Below are positions 13,101 to 25,100 of a stretch of DNA of 64,000 nt, in pieces. Location of the stretch: contig OX393563.1 in the NCBI GenBank assembly GCA_947652115.1, positions 31,210,177 to 31,274,176 of the forward strand. Direction: 5' to 3'. Each line of letters opens with the position of its first letter. The first letter of the stretch is position 1. The DNA is from Blastomussa wellsi (lineage: Eukaryota; Cnidaria; Anthozoa; Scleractinia; Plerogyridae). Below the pieces are notes generated by a model, which saw only the letters and a program-made list of their open reading frames with translations, was not told the origin of the DNA and searched no databases. Made by a program: the position numbers and the translations under genes.

Positions 13101-16100
13101 GAAACAGTAACATTATCACCAAATTAATATGGTTGCTGATATACCTTGTTTGATTGAGGGGGTGAGTGGCCGGGAGGAATGTGTGGGAGTGGTCGGTTTT
13201 CAGAAAGGTTTTTCAGAAAGGTATTCCGATGGTCGAATACCAGTTCGTGTGTTTAATTGCCTTAACAAGCCTCTCAAAATTTACCGCTGCAGCAGTATTG
13301 GGGACCTACACCCCCTAGTGGATGTAGATGAAGTGGCTGACGGGGTGGCGTGAGTGAGGGTTACATGGTTGTAAGGGCCGCTAAGGAAAAGGTTGAGGTG
13401 GAGTTAGGGGCTAGGCAGTGTAGTGCAGTTTTTGTGAAAAACTCTGATGATGGTAGTACTCCTTTGGAAGAAATGTTTCCCATAAGTAGTGATTAGGTTC
13501 CGGAGGAGGAAAAACGTAAGCACTATGAGGTTCTGTCCACTTATGCTGGCTGCATTTCAAGGGGACCATGGGATTTAAGTTCAGCCAAAGGTGAGGAACA
13601 TACCAATGACACTGGATCCGCACAGCCAATACAGCTACCACCTAGAAGAGTCCCTTTCCATAAAAGGCAAGAAATGCGCCGTCAAGTGGATGAAATGCTT
13701 GAAGCACAGATTATAGAGCCATCCGAATCCCCATGGTCCTCTCCTGTGGTTTTTGTTGCCAAGGCTGAGGGCACGCAACGTTTCTGTGTGGACTATCTGG
13801 CTCTGAACAAGGTAACCAAGCGAGACTTGTACCCTCTTCCAAGGTGTGATGACAAATTAGAGAGTTTATCTGGTGCACAGGGAGTAAACGGCCTTTGCAG
13901 ACGGTCTTTACCAATTCCGCAAGTTAAGGTTTGGTCTTACAAATGCACCGGCATGTTTCATGAGGGCTATGCATCTTCTCTTGAAAGGTTTGTGCTGGTC
14001 AGACTGCCTAGTGTATCTAGATAACATCATCATCTTCGGCCGAACCCTACAGGAGCATTGAGAGAGACTGTCACTGGTCCTATCGCGTTTGGCCGAAGCA
14101 GGCTTGAAGATTAATCCCAAGAAATGCAAGCTCTTGTCAGAAGGAGTGATTGTGCTAGGTCATGTGGTGACCCGGGATGGTATTTCTACTGATCCGGAGA
14201 AAGTGAGAGTCATAAAGGAGTGGCCAGTGCCAGAGAATGAGAGCCAGCTGAAAGCATTCCTGGGGACAGCCGGTTATTACCGAGAATTTGTGCCAAACTA
14301 TGCTGACATTGCTGCCCCCTTACACCGTGCACCTCAAAAGGGCGAACGTTTTAGGTGGACATCTGAGCATGAAGAAGCCTTTCTGAACATTAAGCAGAAG
14401 TTGATGAACGCCCCCATCCTTGCATTTCCTCAGCTGGATGTGTCATCTATTTTAGACACTGATGCCAGTGACAGTGGTTTGGGAGCAGTGTTATCTCGGG
14501 TTCAGGATGGGAAAGAGCGTGTTATAGCATATGCTGCACGTGCACTATCAAAGGCCGAAAGAAACTATAGCACAACCCGAAAGGAACTCTTAGCCCTTGT
14601 CTGGGGATTGGAACACTTTGAGACCTATCTCTATGGCAGACAATTTCTTGCTAGGACTGACCATACTACTCTACAGAGGCTAAAGAATTTCAAGAACCTA
14701 GAGGCCAGGTTACCCGGTGGCTAGAAAGGCTGAGCGATTTCGACTTTGAGGTGGAACATCGCCCTGGACAGTTGCATGGAAACGCAGATGGACTCTCCTG
14801 CCTGACATGGGAAAGTACCACCTTAGCCGAACGGGATGAGGATGGCGTGTTGATCCAGTCCATCAATGGAGAGCCGCTGTCAAGGGAAAGTATAAAGGCA
14901 ACCCTGAAACAAGATCCTGTTCTGTCGCAGGTGGCGAATTAGCTTTAACATGGTGCGAGACCTGCAAGGCGTGATGTGGAAGGAGGTGGGCGTAAACTTC
15001 TGTCGTACTGGTCACAGTGGGGGAGGCTGTTTCTAAAGGATGATCTGTTGTTCGGATGCTGGGAAAATGAAACGACAGGCCAAGAGATCTACCAGCAGAT
15101 TTGTTTGCCAGAAAGACTTGTGCCTGAAGTGTTGCATGCCCTTCATGATAGTCCTTCAGCTGGTCACCTGGGTGTGTATAAAACTTTGGAGAAGATGCGA
15201 AGGAGATTTTACTGCCATGGCATGCGTGAGAATGTCGAAAATCACATTAGAAGGTGTGGCCCATGTGCTGAAGTTAATGACCCCAGCAAGTTACCTAAAG
15301 CACCTCTTATCAATATCAAGTCGGGTCATCCCTTGCAAAGAGATGCTATAGACATAGTTGGATCTACGCCACGGTCAAGCTTGGGTGATGAGTGGCTGCT
15401 GGTGGTTTCTGATCACTTCACTAAATTTGCCCAAGCTTGCCCAGTAAGGAACACTTCAGCAGTAACGCTTGCAAAGAAAGTGATGGACGAGTACATATGC
15501 CGGTTTGGCTGCTTTGAGGGCTTACATTCTGAACAGGGAGCCAATGTGGATGGAGCTGTCTTCAAGGGACTGTGTGATTTAGTTGATGCAGCGAAAACTC
15601 GAACAACTCAATATCATCCCCAAGGTGATGGGCAAGTGGAGCGACAAAACAAATCACTGGTGAAGATCTTGTGCAAACTGATTTCTGATCATCGCAGAGA
15701 CTGGGCAGACTTTGTGCCAAAAGAAGTCCCTGCGTACAATACCAGTGTACATGAGGCAACTGGATTTACCCCTTATCGTATAATGTTTGGACGCAGTCCT
15801 TAAGCTTGAGACGTCACCACTCCAGAGAGGAGGGCAGTCTTATCCCGACTATGTCATTCAGCAGAAGAAACAACTGGAAGAGACAGAACACTTAGCGAGA
15901 GAGAACCTCAAGCGGGTGCAGAAAACTCAGAAAGCTAATTACCACACCAACGTCACGGTCAGCGGTTTCATGTGGGAGACCGAGTCTGCTATCGAAACCG
16001 AACCAGGCCAAGGATGAAGAAATTCCTCAAACCTTGGTGTGGTCCTTGGAAAGTTGCGAAAGCCCTGTCTGATGTTACCTATCGCATTGAGGAGGAGAGG

Positions 16101-19100
16101 AGGAAAGCCAGTGGGCGACACAGGAGGAACGTGGTTCATTTCAATTACCAGAACTGTGTTTTACACCACCAGAGGTCCCCACTTCCAGAGAAGCGGCTCG
16201 ATCGGAGAGATTAAGAGATGTGCCGCAGACAAAGTAGGTCCAGGGAGGGGCTAATGATACTGGTGGGGTCGAATTGGAATGCCTGGAAAATCCTGTGGTT
16301 CTAGCCACAGAGGGTAATGAAACGCCTCAGGGTCAGGACGCGAGTGGTACTCTTGGCCCAGATGCACAGCCCGCTGATGTACCTTACCAGCCGGACGTCT
16401 CTCCAGTGAACAATGATTTAAGTCAAGTTCCAGTTAGACCGAGACGTGAACGAAGGGAGCCATTGTGACTCCAGGACTATGTTAGAACAGCTGTTGTTTA
16501 ACCTGCGTGGCCATTTACTCTTGTTGGAACAGTTACTTATTAACTTTTGATAACTCAATCTCTAGCCTCTGACCTTTTATGGGAGGGGGTAGTGTAGCGT
16601 GGGGCCTGAGCCCGAGTTAGGTCGGACATGCGTAGTTAGTCGTCTCGAAAAACGTGTGCTTGGAGTCGTGCTCGTAAGTTGTGTTCATGAGGATTAAACC
16701 GTTTTAGGCTTTATCTTCTTTCAAACACTTTGTAACTCACTGAAATACGTCTTCAATTTTTGGCACTTCATCATAATTAATTATGCATATTTCGCCTATT
16801 TGCCTAATCCTAACCCTAACCCTAACCCTAATGTCATATATATATAAATTAAAAAAATGTCATAATCGTTTTAAAAATTGGAGTATCATTTCATCACAAG
16901 GCAGAAATATCTTGTTTTGAATGGCCAAGGAGGTTTTGACTAACACTTACTTTGGCTTTTTTGCAGATTCTTGTCTTTGTGACGATAAATTGGTCCAATT
17001 ACTTTCATACTCTCGTCCTCTGTAAAGGAAACATATTAAACAGGAAGTGTTATAGGTAATAAAGAACATACACGAGTACAACTGTAGTATCGGTGGCCTT
17101 TGGATATAGCTGATTACCACTCACTTGGCTGCCATCCTAGTGCGCAGCTTTTTGGCTCTTTTCCTTAGAGCTTTCTGTCGTTCTTGGTCTGCTTTCTCCA
17201 TCTCGCCTGCCTTATCTGATGGCATTTCCTTGATGTACTGAAGTGATATCGTATCCTACGAGAGCAAGGTTGCACTAAGGTGAAATCCAACTAACTCACA
17301 AGAACTGGGGCATGTTATCACAAACCTTATGCACCGGAGATTTTAAAAATTTGCCCAAAGAAAGACGAAGACACCGAAGGGTTGCCGAGACAGTCATTTG
17401 AGAATTAAACATTTCGGACGATCAACCGAAGTCTGATTATTGTCGAATACTTATAAAAACAATGATTGGAAAAGATTTAGACTTTGGACGCGGTCCACCA
17501 GTCGACTAGAAGATTCTCACCTTGTCTTCTGGACTTCCTTTCGCTGCTGGTATCTCAGACAATGCATGTTGATGTTTCTTGCCTCGCAAATGACTCAACA
17601 AGTAAACTTCCGACACAATCTGCAATATAGTTTATAAATGAGCTGGTTGAGCAGTGACCCCCGTCCTTTCTTTGTTCTTCTTGTTATGAATCAAATATTA
17701 CCTACGAAGGAGACTGGCTGAAGAACAGTGATCAGCAAGTAATTTCTTCCCAGGTTATTAATTCAAGGCAAAGGCCATGAAAGAGAATACAGACTTGGAA
17801 AACCGACCGGGAGTTGTCTTGACGTGGAGCAAATTTCTCCCAACCATACTGTTTAAATGCTAGAAGGCACATAAGGAGAATCTATTCACTGATAAGCGTT
17901 TACCTTTTCTTTTATAAACAACTTCAGTTACTTTGTGTCTCACCTCAACGTTACACAAAGTGCACATCTTTTTCCTGTCATATGGCGTGACAGCAGGTAC
18001 CTCGTCCTGGGTAGAATGGCGTGACACACCCGCGGCCTATGAAGAGTAATGAAGGTGGATGGAGTTAAATGAAGGGAAATATAGGTGGATCGAGTTTAAT
18101 GAAGGGAAATGGCAGTGGTCGCAGCTAAATGAAAATAAATGTAGGTGGATAAAGTGAAATAAAGGGAAATGAAAGTGAATGAAGTTAGGTCAAGGTGGTT
18201 GAACGTTTCATTTCGGCATATATGAAGTATTTTCCATTATTCGAATGCATCCATGGCATTCTGACATGGAGTATATGCCCGATTATTTTCCATTAGTATA
18301 TTCTCAGCTCCGACTATTGCATTTCTAGCTTTTTGATTGGCTAAAAAACTCCGACTATGAGCCAATAGTCGGAGTTTTACGTCGTTTGGAAAATCTTTCT
18401 AAACTTTGAACACTTTCTTCACACTTGAAAACGTCCAAAATCGTCTGTTTACCTTGTATTTGACCGGTTAAATAATTCGAGCTTGGTTTTCGCCACAAGT
18501 TGACGACAGATTGTCGTTTGCGTAGCTGTCACTTTCATTCAGCCTTTTGTTATGTAATAATCAGGTGATGGCGGGAGTCGGGGCGCGTGTGACCGGAAGT
18601 TGTATGCTCTTTCCGGACGCTTTGTAAAATTGTGGAAATAAAAATCGGCGGCAAAACCCGGTTTGAGAATTTACTAAAACAATTATTCCATTCGCCCTTG
18701 TTGGATATGAAGTGATTATAACCAACTCGTGCTACGCGCTCGTTGGTTATTGTATCACTTCATATCCAACGCGGGCTCATGGAATAATTGTTATTTATTC
18801 GAATGCATCCATGGCATTCTGACATGGAGTTTATGCCCGATTATTTTCCATTATTCGAATGCATCCATGGCATTCTGACATGGAGTTTATGCCCGATTTA
18901 CCCAGGTGGTGTGCGTGCTACGACCGCGATGCACGCTGGCATTTATTTCGGTTTCAGCTTATTTGCTCGTGGCCGCCATCGTGTGAAGGTCTCTCGAGAA
19001 CCATAAAAAGAACCACTTTTTGATCAAAATATGCAAATTTATGTGTGATCACTTGTAGGAAATGCAGTGGTATATTTATTAGCACACCAGGCTGTGTACA

Positions 19101-22100
19101 AGGGTTTTAAAGTTAACTGGGGTGCTTTTAAACAGGACAATTCTCTGACAGTACTTAGTAAATGTCCTGTCAGCTTTATCAGGGATGTTGAGCTCCAATG
19201 GCGCAGGCCAATGTGGACCATGGGCAGTCTTTAAGAATTTCAAATTTTTAAATAATTATGGGATTTTCGAAGTTGAAGGTCAGTTGAGGGCAATGTTTGC
19301 CTGATACCACTAAATAATTATTGAGTAATAGAACATAACAAATATCATAAAAGCAACTGATATTTTAATCACTGTGCATGTAGATTACAGTGGCAGATCT
19401 AGGAGAGGAGCATGGGGACACCAGCCTCCAATTTTTGGTAATGGTCCATGTATTCAGTGTCGCACATGACAACCCAACCTACATTTTTCAAATCCTCCTC
19501 CTCCTTTAGCTCAAGGTCTTGATCTGCCACTGCATTACACCACGTTTGTTTACTTCCCTATGTTACTGCCTTTTCACTGATCACAGAACTGGTTTGTTAT
19601 GAAGCTATTTGTTGTTCTTTTATTCAGAAATATAAGCAGAATGTGAATTATGCCCAGATGTATTGGATTGGAGGAAAACATTAACTTAACCTGGAGAAGC
19701 AACAGCAACAGTTGTCATATTTTCAGCTTCAACAACCACAAATTCCTGTGCACATAAATTTATCTTAAGGTTGTGAAAATAAAAAATCATGAAACATTGT
19801 GTCATTGCATAGTAGTAATTTATTATAAAGTATCTTTGACATCAATAGCTAGGAGGAAGGACTAATTAGTGATACCCAAAGCTCAACAAACGAAACAAAA
19901 ATAATTATTTTACCACTTGTGCAGTAATAAACGATACCCATTACTTGCATCTGGGTTTTGATGAAAAACAAACAGATAGAAGAAAACATTTCAAAGAGAA
20001 TCAAAACAATAGAATGCAGTCCAAAACAATGTTTAATTATTGGCATCAGTAATACTAAAAAATAATGAACTTTATTTGAGTGGCAACTGTATCTAGCACT
20101 GACATACTAATTGGGAACAATGTAAAGCACAAATGAAATCGAATTATATTACATTAAATCAAATCAAACCCATTGTAAATGTTGGTTTTTGTGGAAAGAG
20201 GAAAACCGGAGGACCCAGAGAAAAACCTCTTGTAGCAGAGTAGAGAACCAACAAACTCAGCCCACATAATTATGACGTGGGGGCCAGGAATCAAACCCTG
20301 GTCATATTGGTGGAAGGTGAGCGCTCTCACTACTGCGCTACCCAGTAGTAAAGCCGAGATTAAACAAATACCACCTTATCTTCAGACATTTATTTTCCTA
20401 TTTAAACCCCCAAAAATACGAAGTTCGCTTTACTCACTTCGTATTTGGGGGGGGGGGGGGGTTAAAAGGAAAATAAATGTCTGAAGATAAGGTGTGTATT
20501 TGTTTAATCCCGGCTTTACTACTAAGGAAGGAGGAGGGGTACTCAACAACCAATTTTCGACAACCAATTTTCGACAACCACCTGTCATTGTAACCAAAAA
20601 CTTTTGTTATTAAAGCAACTAATTATTTTCTCACATCACACAAACACTTCATACACTATAACCACAAGTGTAATAAAAAGAAGATGAACGCGTTACTGTC
20701 ACGCTCGGCGTTGTGTGACGGTTTGTGTCACGCGTGGCATTGCGTGACAGGTCACATAAAGGGACAAAACTTGTCGGGGGTGCTCGGTTGACTGTTCGTT
20801 GCCTGGCCCCGGCCAGGTGTGAGGTTTGAAATCCCCCTGTTACCAGTAGGGCCCAGGGGGCTCCAGGGGGGCTTGGGATCTTGGGATCTTGATTGGATCT
20901 TGGTTTTGACGTTGTGCAAAACGAGTTATTGGAAGCCCCTTTTTGCGACAGATGTGAACAGTTTGTTAAAGTTATTGTTTGGAGAAAATGCAGGCGAAAT
21001 GGATTATGCTTCACGTGTTATAAAAATGGAGTGGAACATTTTTTAGACGACCATTCTTTCGATGAAAGCGACTACGATGAGATATACGTAAAAAGAATTT
21101 GAACCAAGCAACTTTAGTTCGCTATTCACAATTAAAAGAAAAATTTTGAACTCGTTTTGCATGAGCTAATGTCAACCCAATTAGAGATTTGAATACCTGT
21201 CACGCAATTAGAGATTCGCATACTTGTTGTTATATTAAAGCAACTCAATTATTTTCTAGCATATTATACAAAGTTGCCGATGGTGCTATGGAAATTGGTC
21301 CAGCAACGTGGCAGAATTTAGAACAAGAACTTGCGGAAATTGATCTGGAAAGATTTGCAGTATTTTTAGAACAGTTACTTGCAGAAAACGCGCCTGCAGC
21401 TCGAAAGATTGTTCAGAATGTGCTTGATGAGCGCATTCCCCCGGAAGACCAAGAGCGTCAAACCAAACCTCCAAAAAAGGGCAAGAGAAATGAATAACAT
21501 CCTCAAGATGTTTGATCCAATCCCTGCCCAGAAAGTCAAATCGAGGGAGATCTTCCAACGAAACCTTCCACAACTCTTTAATGTAGAACCAGAGGTTGAG
21601 GGAAGAACAGAAGGGCGTCATTTCATTAACTGGACGATTAACCAAGGACTGGGAAAATACCTCAAATTATTTTATGGATAAGATTCGAGAGAGAGTTAAC
21701 ATCATTGTATCTGAGGCACAACTATTCTTATTGGTTGCAAAACATCGAGGATGGAACCCTCGTCTTGTTTTATAAAAACTCCGGGGGGTCGCCTTGGATA
21801 AGCGAACTGTCTGAAGCGGAAAACTGGTTGAATTAAAAGGAGGAGGCACGTCTGCAAATTGATAACATCGGAAGACCGAACACAAAGGGGCTATTCTGTT
21901 GTCTATGTGAAGGTTGTGCTTGACCGCCAGGCTTTGTTGGGCACAAGGCCCTTGCCAGACTGCCTGCGAAACCTTGCACATGGCAGGTCAATGGTGGCAC
22001 TGGATACCTACCACGATAATTTGTGTCTCTGGCGCTGCATTGCTGTGCACCGAGGAGCCCGGCTTGATCGAAGTACAGCAGCAGCTCGTGAGCTTGCCAA

Positions 22101-25100
22101 GAGTTTCTTCAAACTCAAAACTGTTGCAAACAACTGCCCAAAAACATCTCTTGATGAATTAGATAAAGTTGAAAGGCATCTAAATAAGGGGGTCGGTTTT
22201 TCAGATTGGCTCGACATCAAGGTTTATGAGCCTGAGCGGGGGTAAGACAACGAAGTGGTTTGGCATCTTAGAAGAAACCCGACGGCCAAGCTGACAAACA
22301 TTCTGACAATTGGCATTTACGAGGGGCATGCCTTTGTGATAAAAGACATAGCAAAGCTTGCAAAAATGTATGTATGTGTTCATTGCCGTGCGAGATTCAC
22401 ACAAGCTTGCCCTCTTCAACGGCAAGCCCAAAGGTTTGCCCAAGCTTGATACGCCTCGAGAGCTTTATCATGGCGCACTTTTTCTTCTTGTCCTGCTTTA
22501 TCACCGCCCCAAAGGCCCTCGCGAGATAAATACCGCCGATAAAAGCCGCTGTGTTCAACACAGCCCCGCCAACCATAATTGCGATACTTGCCATGCTTCG
22601 TGATTATATATTATCAGAGGTATTTTCAAATACAGAATTTTAGGCGTTGGTGGGAAGGATTTTCTGGTCCTCAAGATACTGTTTGAGCGCAACGCTCCCC
22701 GCCATTACAGCTGTGAACATTGCGTAGTTTGATAGAATTAGAAGGATCACCTGTAAAACTTGTCTTGAACGTTTTTTTGGCAACCCAGCCTATGCCAGCA
22801 GCAAGGCCGGTAAGGGTGGCGGCATCCATGACTGTTTTCACAAGCTTGTTGTCGGACATGTTGGTTATAGAGAAGAGAAAAACATATTTAATTGAAATTA
22901 TTCCTCGCCTTCTTCTTCCTCAAATACTTCTTTGAAATGATCAGGATTTTTGGCTATCCAAAAGATAGTTTTAAGGCAATTGTATGTGAATGCCCCCCAA
23001 ATTAAGCCAATGCCTGAAACGGCTGCGCTGCTTATCGCTACCTGTTGGAAGTCTGGTACTTTCCACATAAAATAAATTCAAATGAATTTCACCTCTGGCT
23101 AATCCATCGGGTGAATGCCTTTTTTGGGCTGCGGTATTCTTGATGGCTGCGGAGATGCTTGCATCCTCACCTGTGGCGCGGGTTCCGGTGCAGGTGCCGG
23201 TGCAGTAGCCGGTTCCTTTCTTAAAAAGGCTTTATATCTTCGCGCTTGACATAAGTCGTAACAAGCATAGCGCCAATTCCAATGATAGAGATCCATTGGG
23301 TTGTGCTGAGTCCATTTTAAACTTTGAAATCAGCTGCAGCGGGCTCTGTTGCGGTCTCTGGAACCGGCTCAGGAGTAGGCGCAGATTTTTTTGATTCTCT
23401 CTTTCAATTATGGCAGAAGCCTCAATAAGCTTTTTTTTCTGTGCTTTGCGGGCCTTCCGAGTTCTTTCAGCAACCATTCTGCCAGCAGCAACTCGCTTGG
23501 GATTTTTTTTGCTGGCCTTGTGGTTGGAGTTGGGGTTGTTGCTTGCTGTGTGATCTCGCCTGGCGAATGTGCGCTCTCAGGTTGTTCGGTCGACATTGTG
23601 CAAAGGCATTGTTGAGCAAATATAATAATGCAAAGCAAATATTCAATAATGCAAAGTAGTTATTCAATAGTTGGTGAGGAATGCTCAGTAATTTCTTCCG
23701 ATTTTGCTTCATACTTACTTTTCAAATGCTCATTAAAATAAATGTGTTTTGCGGTGATCAGCGCCGCTTTGGCCACAGCAAGAAAACGGCCACACTTAAA
23801 AGCAATGTTGCCGGCCAGGTTGGAGAGCTCTTTGTTGATGATGTAGTCGTTTCTGAGTTCTTTTTGATAGGCATCGATGTCTTTGACTTTAACGGCCATT
23901 CCGACCACTTTGGTCACAAGAAAAATGAAGCTGTCGATCAAGCTGTCAGTTATCTTTGAGCCCACGTATGTCTTGTACCGTTTGGTGTATTTCTCAACAT
24001 CTTTGTTGCTCAGGCGCTTCACCTGCTCGTGTGTTAACTGCACCCCGATGGCCTCTTTGGCTTTTCCTGTCGACACCAACACCGCTCACGAAGAGCAAGA
24101 ATATCAGGCCCGGGCCTGGCACAACACCACCAGGTGGCCTGCTCGACGGCTCGGTTTCCAGCATGCTTATAACTTCTGCGAGCGCAAGCTCTTCTTCAGC
24201 CATTGTGTATAATAATCTTACAACTTCCGTTTTTTTTAATTCCAAATAACTCAACCCTGTAGGGGTGCCGAAGCGAGGACACGAGATAAGCAAACTTTCG
24301 CTCTTTCAGCTTTGAAATCAGACCTTTGTACACATCCTGGGAGAGTTCACCGGCGTAATCATCAAAGACGGCTTTCGTGGTCTTGGCCACAGGGGTGTAA
24401 AAGAGAACGATCGCCGCCACATTTTCCCGGAAGGAGGCTATTGTGCTGGTCATCTTCTGTGTCAGCACCCAAACGCTGATGCCGATCTGTCGAGCAGAAA
24501 AGGCAAGATTTACCAGCTGGCCTGTGCGCCCTTTAACATCTTTCGAGGCTGCACAGTCATCGAGGATTATGAGCGTGTTAGTGCCCTCGAAAAATAAGCT
24601 CTCGAGCTTCAACCAAATTTCCCCCTCGTGTTGCACGCATATTATCACAAACATTCGTGGATCATCTTCACCAATTCGGTGGCACAAAAAGGGCCATACA
24701 TCTGGTCCACCACAAACCTTGATTTGCCTGAATTTGTCGGACCAACAATGAGAGCGTTGAACGGGATGTTGCTCGGGTTCATTTCTATATCAGTATTGCA
24801 CAGATTCTAATTGCTGCCCCAATATGTTCATCTGCGAGTCACTGATAACAAAGACGTGGCAGTTCACATTGCCTGATCCACTGGCGTTCCTCTCGAGCTC
24901 AAGCTGGACCCCGTCTTTGGTGTTCACGAGGCGCGTGCCACTGCCGTGCATCAACTGATCTGCCATTGAGCGCAAATCGATCAAAAGCCCGAACTTGTCA
25001 TCAGTGTAGAACTTCGTCAGATTCGGCGTTTTTGTCTTGACAAAGAAGCGGCTGGCTTCCTCCCAAATGTCCTTTCCTTCGATGCCATTGTTGTACAGCA

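Larger units (their letters stand above)
6823..16705 (+). mobile_element. Outer Gypsy LTR retrotransposon, degraded
   Basis: Near-identical repeats starting TGTAGCGTGGGRCCTGAGCC lie at 6,823 and 16,593. Between them are broken gag and pol segments in LTR-gag-protease-RT-RNase H-integrase order, which is Ty3/Gypsy order. It is split by the inner Gypsy at about 7,741-12,639. The 3' repeat matches the 5' LTR only as far as CCGTTTT (16,705), so its last roughly 30 bp are missing. It sits in the SCAPER exon 20-21 intron, antisense to the host gene. Confidence 0.9.

Noticed and set aside
16170..16260. Possible env-like gene after pol in the outer Gypsy
   Set aside because: The remaining frames are the C-terminal tail of Pol. 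There is no signal peptide or transmembrane segment.
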